Assembly (NCBI GenBank): GCA_964019425.1
Contig: OZ025825.1
Span: 807,433 to 871,432 of the forward strand
Reading direction: 5' to 3'
Source of the DNA: Flectonema sp. DT1601
Taxonomy: Eukaryota; Euglenozoa; Diplonemea; Diplonemida; Diplonemidae
DNA length: 64,000 bases
In this document: positions 40,663 to 51,258 of the stretch, piece after piece
Layout: each line of letters opens with the position of its first letter
Position numbering within the stretch: position 1 is the stretch's first letter
Made by a program: the position numbers and the translations under genes
Notes under the pieces: model-generated
Database searches by the model: none
The model's input: only the letters and a program-made list of their open reading frames with translations
Told to the model about the DNA's origin: nothing

Positions 40663-41732
40663 ATGGCCGTCGGTAAGAACAAGCGTTTGTCAAAGGGTGG
40701 AAAGAGATCGACCAAGCGTAAGCTCGGAGACACCATGCTCGGTAAGGAATGGTACGACGTCGTTGCCCCACAGACCTTCAACAAGAGACAGATCGCCAAG
40801 ACCATCGCGAACAAGTCGAAGGGAACCTACCACGCAGCTGACAGTTTGAAGGGACGTGTCTTCGAGGTATGATGATATTCTGGTCATCCAAAACGTAATT
40901 ACTGTGAAATAATAATCTAATCTGCCTTTTGTGTCCCGAAATAATACAAACAAACAAACAAACAAACAGGTTTGCCTCGCTGATGCCATGGAGGGAGATG
41001 ACGCACTTCACAAGTGCCTCAAGTTCCAGTTGAAGGCTGAGGATGTTGAGGGACGCAGTGTTCTTACCAACTTCCACGGAATGTCGCTTACCACTGACAA
41101 GCTTCGTTCCCTTCTCCAGAAGTGGTGCACTCTCATTGAGGGATCCGCTGAAGTGAAGACCTCCGACGGATACACTCTCAGAATCTTCGCTATTGCCTTC
41201 ACCACCAAGAAGAGCGGTGTATGTTTTTTATTTTATTTTCCTTTCTTGATTACAAAGTGCATTGCATTGCAAATGATAAAAAAACTTCTTCTCCAAAACA
41301 GGTTCAGGTAAAGAAGAACTGCCACTGCCAGAGCTCCCACGTGAAGAAGATCCGTGGAAAGATGGCTGCCGTGATCACCACCAACGTCCACAAGACTCCA
41401 TTGGAGAAGGTTATCAAGCTCCTCCAAAACGAGGCGATGGCCACCGCTATCAAGAAGGAGTGTGGAGGAATCTTCCCTTTGAGAGATGTCTTCATCAGAA
41501 AGGTTTGTTTTTTCTTATCAACAATGTCTGATCTGTATTTGGGTTCTCTAGTTTAAACACATTCCAAGCACAACAAACACAACAGGTTAAGGTGTGCAAG
41601 GCCCCAAAGTTCGACCCTACCCGTCTCTTGGAGATGCACGGAGGAAAAGACTCCGTCCCAAAGTCGAACGAGGGACAGAAGCCAATCGTCACTGACGTTG
41701 CCCCAGTTGTTGAGGAAACCGCTGACGATTAA
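40663..41732 (+). CDS. RPS3A: 40S ribosomal protein S3a (eS1), copy 2 (4 exons)
   Basis: Exons 40663-40866, 40970-41218, 41302-41502 and 41586-41732 encode the same 266-residue protein except the last residue, which is Asp. Exons and introns 2 and 3 are almost identical to copies 1 and 3. Intron 1 differs in a short insertion (CTTTTGTGTC) and a longer AAAC tract. Similarity stops at the ATG and at the last codon, so leader, trailer and spacer are unrelated between copies. Confidence 0.96.
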
Positions 41733-42616
41733 GAAGGGGAAACTGCCTGCCAGACAAACTTGTTTTTACCAAAAAATGATTTGAATTGATGAGCTATCGC
41801 AGACCCAGTTATTGAGGGGTACGCGAAAAAAAAAAAGCAAAAAAAAAACTGGGAAAAAAAAAAAAAAAAATTGCAATGTTGTCCAATGTGTGACGCGCGC
41901 TATCGTTGACAGATTTGCTGCCGCTCTTCAATTTATCTTTACAGGATCTTAATGAAGATGCTTGAGTGTAAATAATGTCGCAAGTACTGCGACTGTCTGA
42001 GAGGCTCAGAAATTAACTCTCTTTGTTGAAGTCTTTGAATTAAATTGTTTTACTCTGCAAGTCATAACTAAGCTCCTAGCAAACATCTCGTATTGGTTCA
42101 GAAATAGCACCAAAGGGGAAATAAGATAAGAAATACAGGTTGAAGTTTTGTTCAGTTGAGGAGGTCTTTATTAAATTGGCGGTCAATGATAAATGTCCGA
42201 ATTGACAAAGGAGATCAACAAGCTTAGCCGTGGGTACTAAATATCAATCATAGGGTTGATTGAGCAAAAAAACCATAAAAAGAGTAGAAGCTACTGTCAC
42301 ATTATAATGAATCTGAGGTTATGATGATCGTCATAGCTCTCAGACTCAAAGTGATGAGCAAGATTATCTCACCGGGAGGATCTTGAAATAGTTTCGTGAC
42401 ACAATTAACCTTCAAAACTGGGTTAGATTTTCTCGATCTTTCTTCTAAGTAATTATATTTATCCTTGAGTACTACCCTTTACACTAGGAATACATCCCTA
42501 ATCATGTTGTACAATATTAAAATCTTCATCTCCATGCTCACTCTTTATACATAGATGGTGTGTTGCTTCAACATAAAACGTCTTTTGATTTCCAGCCTTT
42601 CTTTCATTCACACATC
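41733..42616. other. Intergenic between S3a copies 2 and 3
   Basis: About 880 bp, AT-rich with two A-run clusters near 41830-41870. No gene. A TTTCCAG acceptor-like site ends at 42595. Confidence 0.6.
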
Positions 42617-43706
42617 ATGGCCGTCGGTAAGAACAAGCGTTTGTCAAAGGGTGGAAAGAGATCGACCAAGCGTAAGCTCGGAGACACCATGCTCGGTAAG
42701 GAATGGTACGACGTCGTTGCCCCACAGACCTTCAACAAGAGACAGATCGCCAAGACCATCGCGAACAAGTCGAAGGGTACCTACCACGCAGCTGACAGTT
42801 TGAAGGGACGTGTCTTCGAGGTATGATGATATTCTGGTCATCTAAAGCGGAATTACTGTGAAATAATAATCCAATCTGCCTTTTGTGTCCCGAAATAATA
42901 CAAACAAACAAACAAACAAACAAACAAACAAACAAACAAACAGGTTTGCCTCGCTGATGCCATGGAGGGAGATGACGCACTTCACAAGTGCCTCAAGTTC
43001 CAGTTGAAGGCTGAGGATGTTGAGGGACGCAGTGTTCTTACCAACTTCCACGGAATGTCGCTTACCACTGACAAGCTTCGTTCCCTTCTCCAGAAGTGGT
43101 GCACTCTCATTGAGGGATCCGCTGAAGTGAAGACCTCCGACGGATACACTCTCAGAATCTTCGCTATTGCCTTCACCACCAAGAAGAGCGGTGTATGTTT
43201 TTTATTTTATTTTCCTTTCTTGATTACAAAGTGCATTGCATTGCAAATGATAAAAAAACTTCTTCTCCAAAACAGGTTCAGGTAAAGAAGAACTGCCACT
43301 GCCAGAGCTCCCACGTGAAGAAGATCCGTGGAAAGATGGCTGCCGTGATCACCACCAACGTCCACAAGACTCCATTGGAGAAGGTTATCAAGCTCCTCCA
43401 AAACGAGGCGATGGCCACCGCTATCAAGAAGGAGTGTGGAGGAATCTTCCCTTTGAGAGATGTCTTCATCAGAAAGGTTTGTTTTTTCTTATCAACAATG
43501 TCTGATCTGTATTTGGGTTCTCTAGTTTAAACACATTCCAAGCACAACAAACACAACAGGTTAAGGTGTGCAAGGCCCCAAAGTTCGACCCTACCCGTCT
43601 CTTGGAGATGCACGGAGGAAAAGACTCCGTCCCAAAGTCGAACGAGGGACAGAAGCCAATCGTCACTGACGTTGCCCCAGTTGTTGAGGAAACCGCTGAC
43701 GAGTAA
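42617..43706 (+). CDS. RPS3A: 40S ribosomal protein S3a (eS1), copy 3 (4 exons)
   Basis: Exons 42617-42820, 42944-43192, 43276-43476 and 43560-43706 give a 266-residue protein identical to copy 1. Intron 1 has the longest AAAC tract of the three (about ten units). Because introns are retained, the copies arose by DNA duplication and not by retroposition. This is the last host gene of the one-strand series. Confidence 0.96.
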
Positions 43707-44206
43707 AATTTCAACATGGCAACATCTTACCTGATAATGACGCCGTCGTGTAAGTAAATGAAGGCAACCCGCCATTAAAATCACAGGGATCATTGGCACC
43801 CCGTAGTTTACTTGATTCGAGTAAAGATATAGATTTTGTTTTAATGTTTCTTATCATATTTTCTTTTTCCAGACACAGAATACAAACAATGCAACAGCAA
43901 CCGGTGATTAAATGGAAATGTTTTTTTTTTTGTCTTCTGACAATATCTCAATTCACATAGGTCGCTGTTAAGATCAAGTGTTACATTATACCCTGGTTTT
44001 GGTTTCCAGACTCAACGATTCAAAATCAAATAACCGCTGAATGACAACACGGAAAAAGAGAGCAAGTTAGAAACATTTATTATAATGTAAAGTTTTTTCA
44101 ATTGCCAGTGGTTTATTAGGAGTTTAAAACTACCGCCTGAGGATCAACAGATCTCAATTCAAAGATATAGTACAACCCAACAGCGTACCTGGAGTCCCAG
44201 CACAAT
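43707..44206. other. Intergenic before the piggyBac remnant
   Basis: No gene is recognised. Minor AT-rich sequence. Confidence 0.4.
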
Positions 44207-44817
44207 GTGCAGCACATAAAGTTTAGGGACAACTCAAAAGGTACATGTCTTCAGCACATTGCCTCTCGAGAAAGGTTATGTGACAGCCACACGTTGGACA
44301 AAAGTAAAGAATATCCAGCAAAAGGTAAAATCGACTTACCAGTACAGATCCATCAGTACAACAAACTAATGCGTGTGTTGACCTTGTAGACAGTATCAGG
44401 GGGAGGCAGGAAGAACTCTGATGACGAAACGCTGGACCCTGAAAGTCTTTCACTGCTTGTTGAGATTTCTATTTTCAACGTTTTCACCCTTCAAAAGAAG
44501 CTGGAAAAGACGTCGGGACATATACTCAGTTCAAGAGTAGGCTGTGTTCTCAACTTATTGATAGCAGAACACCCCAAACTCGCACAGAACGTCACTACCC
44601 ACGCAAGTCCGATACTTCTAGGGACTGTGCCTACTGCAGTTCACGAATTTGTTCTTCAAAAAGAGTGAGGTCATCGATTTACTGTTCAAAATGTGGGGTT
44701 TTCTTATGCATTGATCCCTGCTTCGAACAATATCACGAGAATATTGACAAGTTTTCAGCCCCTGTTTGCAACAACCATACCTTTGCTACAGACAGTCATA
44801 CCACCGAAAAAACGTGA
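44207..44817 (+). pseudogene. Decayed piggyBac-like transposase, C-terminal part
   Basis: Three shifted frames together match the C-terminal half of DDE_Tnp_1_7 (piggyBac) transposases. In order: 'KVHVFSTLPLEKGYV', then 'LPVQIHQYNKLMR' with a broken 'VDLVDS' (family 'Y...M.GVDL.D'), then 'RWTLKVFHCLLRFLF', then 'YTQFKSRLCSQLI'. A cysteine finger follows (C-x2-C ... Y-C-x2-C-G-V-F-L-C-x3-C-F-x2-YH) ending at a TGA near 44817. At least two frameshifts and a premature stop show it is dead. The catalytic N-terminal half is not present. Confidence 0.75.
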
Positions 44818-44837
44818 AACGGAAGCTACAAAATCGC

Positions 44838-44962
44838 CATTAGTCTCGGTCCAGAATCGAAACGATTGTTGCCCGTCTGTAGAAGTGCATTCAGATTGAT
44901 AACCATGTCTTGAATGTTGAGGTTGCTTCCAGATACATAAGTGGTTCATATTTAGAGCCCAG
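44838..44962. repeat. Degenerate dispersed repeat, copy 2
   Basis: It shares ordered blocks with 1290-1436 (AATCGAAACGATT, ATAACCATGTC, TCATATTTAGAGCCC). It lies directly after the transposase finger, which suggests it is the 3' terminal region of that transposon. Confidence 0.5.
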
Positions 44963-45069
44963 AAAAGGACAACATATCCACAAAGGTTGCTGTCATTCCT
45001 TTCGGAATTGCTTCAAAGCTGCTGCACCAGAGTAAGCGGACTTGGTGTTGGGAGTCGATTTTCCAATTT

Positions 45070-45320
45070 AAACACATCTTTCTAACGAGAAGATATGTTC
45101 TGCGATTCCATTACACAATTCTTTAATGTAGTCACAAATGATTGGTGACTGCAACGGAAAGACTGACGAATGTCAAAGTCCCTCAATCGTTTCTGCCCTC
45201 TGAGCAGCAGTATATTTTTTATCATAGAGTGCGTGTTGACTTTCTCGACGTTCAATGAGACAGTGGTATGGCTGCCAAAATAGTTAGTTGTGAGTTCTTC
45301 CTTCACAACTACTATTTGGT
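45070..45320 (-). pseudogene. Degenerate minus-strand coding remnant
   Basis: One frame reads 'LFWQPYHCLIERRESQHALY' then 'TAAQRAETIEGL', a stop, and then 'SPIICDYIKELCNGIAEHIF' with further residues. This looks like protein sequence interrupted by a stop. I cannot name the family; a transposon origin is likely from the setting. Confidence 0.35.
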
Positions 45321-46370
45321 CTTTCGATAAACTGTTGAAGAATTGCCTGATCTGGTAGGCCAGTAAGACATCAAGCAAGCCAGTGTGACCCCACCGAGGT
45401 ATGAGGTGCGGTATTAAGAAACATGAACTCATGTTCACAACTACAGACTTCGGGAGGGCAAGCCAGTCTAGAGGACAACCGCGGAACCTAATGGGCTCCC
45501 TGTTACACGTGAACGTAAGAGATCACTTTCTGTGAGCAGCGTGTTCGCTGAAGCATTGGGTGTAGGAAAGACTTAACTTCTGTAACAGTTGGCAATTCAA
45601 GTTTTGGGTTCTTTACAGGTGGCACAATATCATCAAGCTGTTTCTTCTCCCCGTTGGTGCTTTTGCAGATCTGGGCATGATCTTCACCACGGCCCTCTGC
45701 TTTCAGGTTTTTATCCTGATTTCCTTCTTCTCAAAGGGAGAAGAATCTTGACTTCCTTATTTATTTTTTTTGTTGCGACTTTTTTTGTTTTCTTCCTGTT
45801 ATCCTTTTTTAATACTAAGTTAAAGATAAGACAAACCAGAACCGATAGAAAATAAAACTGATGGATAACTGTTCAGGGGGGAGTACATTCGCAAGGCTGA
45901 AACTTAAAGGAATCGACGGAATGACACCACCAGGCGTGGAGTATGCGGCTTAATTTGACTCAACACAGGGAATTTACTAGGTCAGGACAATGAAAGGATT
46001 GACAGATTGAGTCGATCCATTGTGTGGTTAAATTAAACGAGACAAATGAAGTAACAGACCAGAACAGATAGAGAAGAAGAAAGAAAAAATCATGAGTGAC
46101 AAACGATCAGTCTGATCACGATTTTTTAAAAGTTGGGGTCCGCTGAGTTGAATTACCAGGTGAGATTTGGAGTTAGCTTTTGGCTAAGGCCCTCCCTGAA
46201 GAGCAAGAACAAAAAAACTACTCACACCTGAAGAAAACATACACAAAGAACACTATCCTTTGACCTGAAGACGTCGGTGAACAAGGTGGAGCTGGATTTG
46301 ATAAAGGACAAAGGACAATAGCCGACATGTTCTTTCCTTTCAAGGCGCTGCCTCTTATTCCAAAAAAAAT
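45321..46370. other. Intergenic, no supported gene
   Basis: Mixed-composition DNA, possibly more transposon debris. Nothing specific is recognised. Confidence 0.4.
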
Positions 46371-46442
46371 AGCAGAGGTAGGTTTCGATCCTACGACCTG
46401 TGGGTTATGAGCCCACCGCGCTGACCACTGCGCCACTCTGCT
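46371..46442 (-). tRNA. Initiator tRNA-Met (CAT)
   Basis: The 72-nt minus-strand sequence folds as a full cloverleaf: acceptor AGCAGAG/CTCTGCT, anticodon stem GTGGG/CCCAC with loop CTCATAA, T stem GTAGG/CCTAC. Initiator identity is shown by the A1:T72 first pair and the ATCGAAA T-loop (A54 instead of T54), both typical of eukaryotic initiators. No intron and no encoded CCA. A T-rich run follows the 3' end as a Pol III terminator. It is the only clear host gene on the minus strand. Confidence 0.95.
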
Positions 46443-46951
46443 GCCGAAAAGCTACTTTTTTTTTTTTTTTTTTTTTGGTTACACTCGTCTGTGCTACCAA
46501 ACTCTTTGTTTTTGTTCTTTTCACTTCTATGTTTTGTCTTTCTTTAATACTTTCTTTTTAACTTAAGTCTGACAAATTGGAAAACACGGGAAACATAGGT
46601 AGGCTCCGCCTGAGGACGTAAGAAGAGCGGCAACGGAAAAAATAAATGGTCACGCGTCCTTGAAATTGGACACACGAAGCTAATTCGGTTACCATTCCTA
46701 CCATCGATAAGGAAAAACAAAGAATCGAGCATATAACTAGAGCGGTGGTCAAAGACCACTTGAACAGCCCGAAGGCCTGCCCTCAAGAGAAATTTATAAG
46801 GAGAATAGGAGAAGAAGGAGACAGGAGTGTTGGATGAGACACTGCGACAACACCGAAGGTGATGTGCAGTTACCCAACCAGGAGATGATTGATAATGATG
46901 AAAATACTAAAATAATAACAAATTGATATTGGCGACTACATGTCACCTACT
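46443..46951. other. Probable 3' region of the minus-strand retrotransposon and spacer
   Basis: The part next to 46952 is the 3' untranslated side of the RT frame. No poly(A) tail or target duplication was clearly found. A T run at 46456-46477 borders the tRNA. Confidence 0.4.
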
Positions 46952-49900
46952 TTACTTCCAAAGTCTAAGGTTAGATGTTTGTTCCATCCACCTTATGATC
47001 AACGCGAGTGATGGAAGCCACGCCAAAGTGAAGAGAGCTTCAAGGTTAGGAATTTCGTTGGCAATAATAAGTTCTCGATCGCGATCCCACTTGCCGGTCA
47101 GTGTTGAGAAGCCCAGGATTTTGAACCTGGCAGAGTCGAGTTTGGGAGATTGACATCCCTGCAGCAGGTGAACCTGTGAGGACGGTTCGCCACAAAATGG
47201 GCAGTCGATCGTCTTGCGCCAGTTCTGAATTAGCGGGTGACATCCTGTCCGGAAGTTCGCTATCCTTATCTCGTCGGCTCTTTCCATCCCAGGAGGGTAT
47301 TTAACGGAACGGCCTCTGATGAGGTGTTTGTAGCAGGTGTAACCACTCACGTTAAGCAGATCCTTTTTGATGCAGCGCTTCACATGTGATGATCGCGAGA
47401 AGTACGTGCCTTTGACTAGCACAGGTCGGATGTTCTTGTTGTGCGCTGCTTCCTTTGCAAGCGCGTCAACTTCATCGTGAAACTCGATTCCAATGTGCGA
47501 GGGGATGAATTGCAAATGCACTTTCATCTCGCACATGCGCAGGTATTCCAGTATCTTGAGGGACTCGGTATTCCTCTGTCTGCACCTTCCACCCAGCAGT
47601 TCATCCAGAAGGGATTTTGAGTCCGTGAATATCCTCACAGATTTCATTGAACGATCTTTGCTAAACACTGTTCTCAGATGTCTAGCCGCGTTCTTCAGAG
47701 CATGTTGTTCAGCCCTGTAGCTGCAGTCAGCTTGATAAAGCCTAGACGCGTAAGCAGATCGAAGGCCGCTACGTGACTTGGCAATATGAGCCGCACCGGC
47801 CGCGCCGGAAGCAGAGTAGGAGCCATCGCAGTTGATTACCATGTCGACAGGAGGCAACGTTCCAATGTACGACATGAACTTTTCTTTGTCCACCGCAGGG
47901 TTCGCGGACTTCGGAAATCCGCAGCTGTTGCTAATCCTAAGGTTCGTCGGAGATACCCAGGGTTCCATCGAGTCAGGCTGCACAAGGCACTGGCTTTCAC
48001 GCTGACTATCAGTGCCAGGGATTAGGCCAGCCCAGTAGCTTTGTGTTGAGGCGAGTCTGTTTGTATTAGGTATCCAAGTCATGGCTTTATACCGGTAGTA
48101 CGCAATTTTTGTCTGCTTTTCAATCTGACGTTTAAAAGGATACATGTCAGACTCCCACAACAGTAACTCTCTTGGCGTACACTTGCTGCATCCAGTAACC
48201 AGTCTGGCGACCTTCCTCAGTTCGAAGTCGATGCTGTCAACGCTGCTGCTTATCAGCCAACCAAAACTGTCAAGCGCATACGAGATTCTCGCGGTTACAT
48301 AAAGGTTCTTAACCATGTTAAGAGTCTTGTAGTCCAGTTCGTACGGCTGGAGGCACTGCAGAAGTGATATCCCCCTCTTTAATTCTTCGTGAATCTTGCC
48401 TACTTGTTTGTGGAAGGTGAGCCTGTCGTCGATGTGAACCCCGAGGTATTTTACTGAGTCGACTATCGGTAACAGAAAGGCAGTTTTGAATATTGTTCTC
48501 ACAACCATAATGCTGTCCTCACGAACGACGTATTGCAGCATCAAGTTGTCGAGTTCTTCTTGTGTCTTGATTGGGATTCCTCCAATTTCAAGAATAGTTT
48601 CGCCACTTTGAAGCATGGGTCTGGGTGATTTGAGATTGATATGCTTCTCGATGTCACCATAGTCAAGTTTAAGCATGCGTTCCTCAACAGATCTAGAGAA
48701 AAGCAGTTCGCGATTACACGTATCGTTTAGTACTATGCCCTTCGAGCGAACATTCATCTTAAGCGCACAGGTTTTGGAGACTGATAAGGCCATGTCGTTT
48801 TCAAAACACCATTGATCCACTTTGTCGAGTACTAACTGAGCATTCGAAAGAGCTTCTTCCATGTTTGATCCTGACACCACACATGCTGTGTCATCCGCAT
48901 ACAGAGCAGACGTCGTTGTTTCCTTCTCTAGTTCCAAAATCTTGCAGAGGTCATCAACGTAGATAAGATAGAGAAGAGGACCCAGGATCGATCCCTGGGG
49001 AACCCCCTTAGCCAGAGTACGGAATTCGCTAAAATACCCATTCGCTTCAACTCTAACCTTCCTGTTTGTAAGAAAGTCTGTGATCCATCTGATAATAACA
49101 TTCGGAACACCCATCTTTACTAATTTTAATAAAAGTATCTTATGGTTGATCCTGTCAAACGCAGCAGTAAAGTCGAATGACAAGAACACTGATCTCTTTT
49201 CTTCCATGTGGCTCCTTACGATAGCATCTACTAGAACGGTGATCTGCTCGCAGGTATTTCTCCCCTTTCTGAATCCAGCCTGTAGTGGGCTGAGCGACGA
49301 ATGTTTTGTGAGCCAGTGCATGAGTCGGTCATACACGAGCCTCTCCGCAAGTTTCCCAACAACCGAGGTGAGCGTTATTGGTCTGAAACTCTTTAGTTCA
49401 TTACGAGGTTTCCCTGCCTTGAACATGGGCTTGATTAGTCCCTGTTTCCATTGGTACGGTACTTTTGAAGTCTTCCAGGAAGTGTTAATAATTTTCAAGA
49501 GGTATTCCACTGTTGCCGGAGTGAAGTTTTTGATCATCTCATTGTGAACTCCATCAGGTCCTGCAGCCTTGCGGGTCTTCAGGTTCTTAATCGCAGCTTT
49601 AATTTCAGCCATTGTGAAATCACAGCAAATATCTATTTCATTATCACCTTCTGAGAGTGCGGGGGCCTCTAGCGATAATATTTCCGATTTCGAGACAAAC
49701 AGGTCCAAGAATGCTGATGGGAGATCGCAGTCAGAGATGTTGTTGACACTGATATCTTTACCAGCATCTTGCTGCAGTTCTTTGATCTTCTTAAACGCAA
49801 AGGCAAAGTTGTTACCCTTGTCAAGTTGATCACGTAGGTGGACACCCTTCGATTTGGTAGAATCAGGGGTTGACGTCTTCCACTTTCGTCTCCGTTTCCC

Positions 49901-50161
49901 TTTGAAAAGGAGACGTCGACGAATGAATTTAGCCGCCACTTCATGCAGTATGTTGTTAAAGAGCTTGGCATTCGCAGTTGCATCATCGGAGAGTCTTGAT
50001 TTTCTAATTCTCTTTTCGAGCATGGTCCCAAAGCAGTTCCAGTCCGTAGACTTGAAGTCCCATACAACGCGTTTCTTCGAACCTATCGTGGCCCGTGCAA
50101 GTTGGCACATGGGATCCAGTACGGTGTAGAGACACACTTTCTGTACTTTATTGACATACAC
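46952..50161 (-). mobile_element. 5'-truncated non-LTR retrotransposon, RT and RNase H (ingi/I-like)
   Basis: A continuous 1,069-codon frame lacks a proper start and an endonuclease domain, so its 5' part is missing. Near residue 110 onward it has the linker before the RT, then RT motifs 'RKAAGPDGV', 'FRPITLTSV', 'FDFTAAFDRINH' and 'ALYADDTACV' (YADD at about residue 421). A 90-residue insertion follows, then 'VKYLGVHIDDRL'. An RNase H domain has 'CDGSYS' (about 777), 'YRAEQHAL', 'IFTDSKSLLD' and 'DALAKEA', and a C-terminal zinc finger (CPFCGEPSSQVHLLQGC) ends it. The RT-RNase H-finger order fits ingi/I-type elements. The frame is intact to the stop. Confidence 0.9.
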
Positions 50162-50169
50162 AACACAAA

Positions 50170-51258
50170 ATGGCTGACTGGAATGTATCCGATGGAATCG
50201 TTGTTATTGCTGAAACTACAGAAAAAGCACTAGCTGAAGCTAACGTTAGCGCTGAAGAATTTTTGAATGAAAATAGTGAACTAAAAACAGTGTTCCATAG
50301 AGTTTTTACCTCTTTGGATTATAACAGTAGGATCCTGGGCATGTTTCGACCAGATGTTTCTGAAGTAGAGACAAACGGAAGTCTCCCCAAAATCAAAATT
50401 TTTTCTATCTTGATAAAAATAAAGGAAGAACATCAAAGGACATTCCTGAGTGTATCAGGAAGGGGTGGTATGTTTTTTAGGCTGAAAAAAGATAACCCTT
50501 TAAATAGGGTGATAAGTGTAATATGGCTGGGGAAAACGGACCTAAAAAGTGCCGTAGAAATAAACAACAAAGTGAGCAACGCATATGGCGTCGCATTATG
50601 CAGAGGGAATTATGGCGTGAGAGTAGAGAGTGCTTCCCGTGAGGAGGTGCGCAAAAGTATTGGCGTGAAATCTCTGGGGTACTTCTCAGTTGAGGGTATC
50701 CCAAAGGGACTCCCAGCAGAGAATATCGCAATTAACTTTGCGACTAAGGACATCGCTGCGAAAGCGATAAAAATAATTGACGGCAAGTGGATCGTCAAAA
50801 TAGAAGACGACTTCCTGGGAGCAGAGGACAGGATGGTCCTAGAATGGCCAGAAAGTGGTGTGACACTGCGGTGTAACCGGACAGAAAGGCCAAAGCCTAG
50901 ATCAATTACGCATACTGCAAAAAGTGAACCACAAGTAAAGTCTGGTGAGACAAAACAACAGGAAAATAAACAAGAAAATAGTGGAATTGAGAGCAAGCTC
51001 GACAAATTATTATCAATGAACGAGACATATTTTAATAAAATAGACAATATAGAAAAGAATGTTGAGTTAAGCAACAAAAGAATCGCAAACGTCGAAATCA
51101 ATGCGACGAAACAAAACAGAAACTTTGAAGTAATAGAGAAGCGTTTCAAAGAAATTGAAACAAAATTAGAAATTTTATTGCCAGGACTAGGTCAGACAGA
51201 AATTACCGGCACTACTGGTGACACTGACATGGACATGTCAAATGGTGAATATGAATGA
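50170..51258 (+). CDS. Non-LTR retrotransposon ORF1 protein
   Basis: The 362-residue product of a second, different non-LTR element. It has a globular middle (residues 60-240), a Lys/Gln-rich linker and a C-terminal coiled coil (about 275-345), a layout typical of ORF1 RNA-binding chaperones. There is no CCHC knuckle. The ATG is only 8 bases from the edge of the minus-strand element. It ends at TGA, and the same frame continues open through the whole endonuclease region. Confidence 0.75.
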   Translation: MADWNVSDGIVVIAETTEKALAEANVSAEEFLNENSELKTVFHRVFTSLDYNSRILGMFRPDVSEVETNGSLPKIKIFSILIKIKEEHQRTFLSVSGRGGMFFRLKKDNPLNRVISVIWLGKTDLKSAVEINNKVSNAYGVALCRGNYGVRVESASREEVRKSIGVKSLGYFSVEGIPKGLPAENIAINFATKDIAAKAIKIIDGKWIVKIEDDFLGAEDRMVLEWPESGVTLRCNRTERPKPRSITHTAKSEPQVKSGETKQQENKQENSGIESKLDKLLSMNETYFNKIDNIEKNVELSNKRIANVEINATKQNRNFEVIEKRFKEIETKLEILLPGLGQTEITGTTGDTDMDMSNGEYE

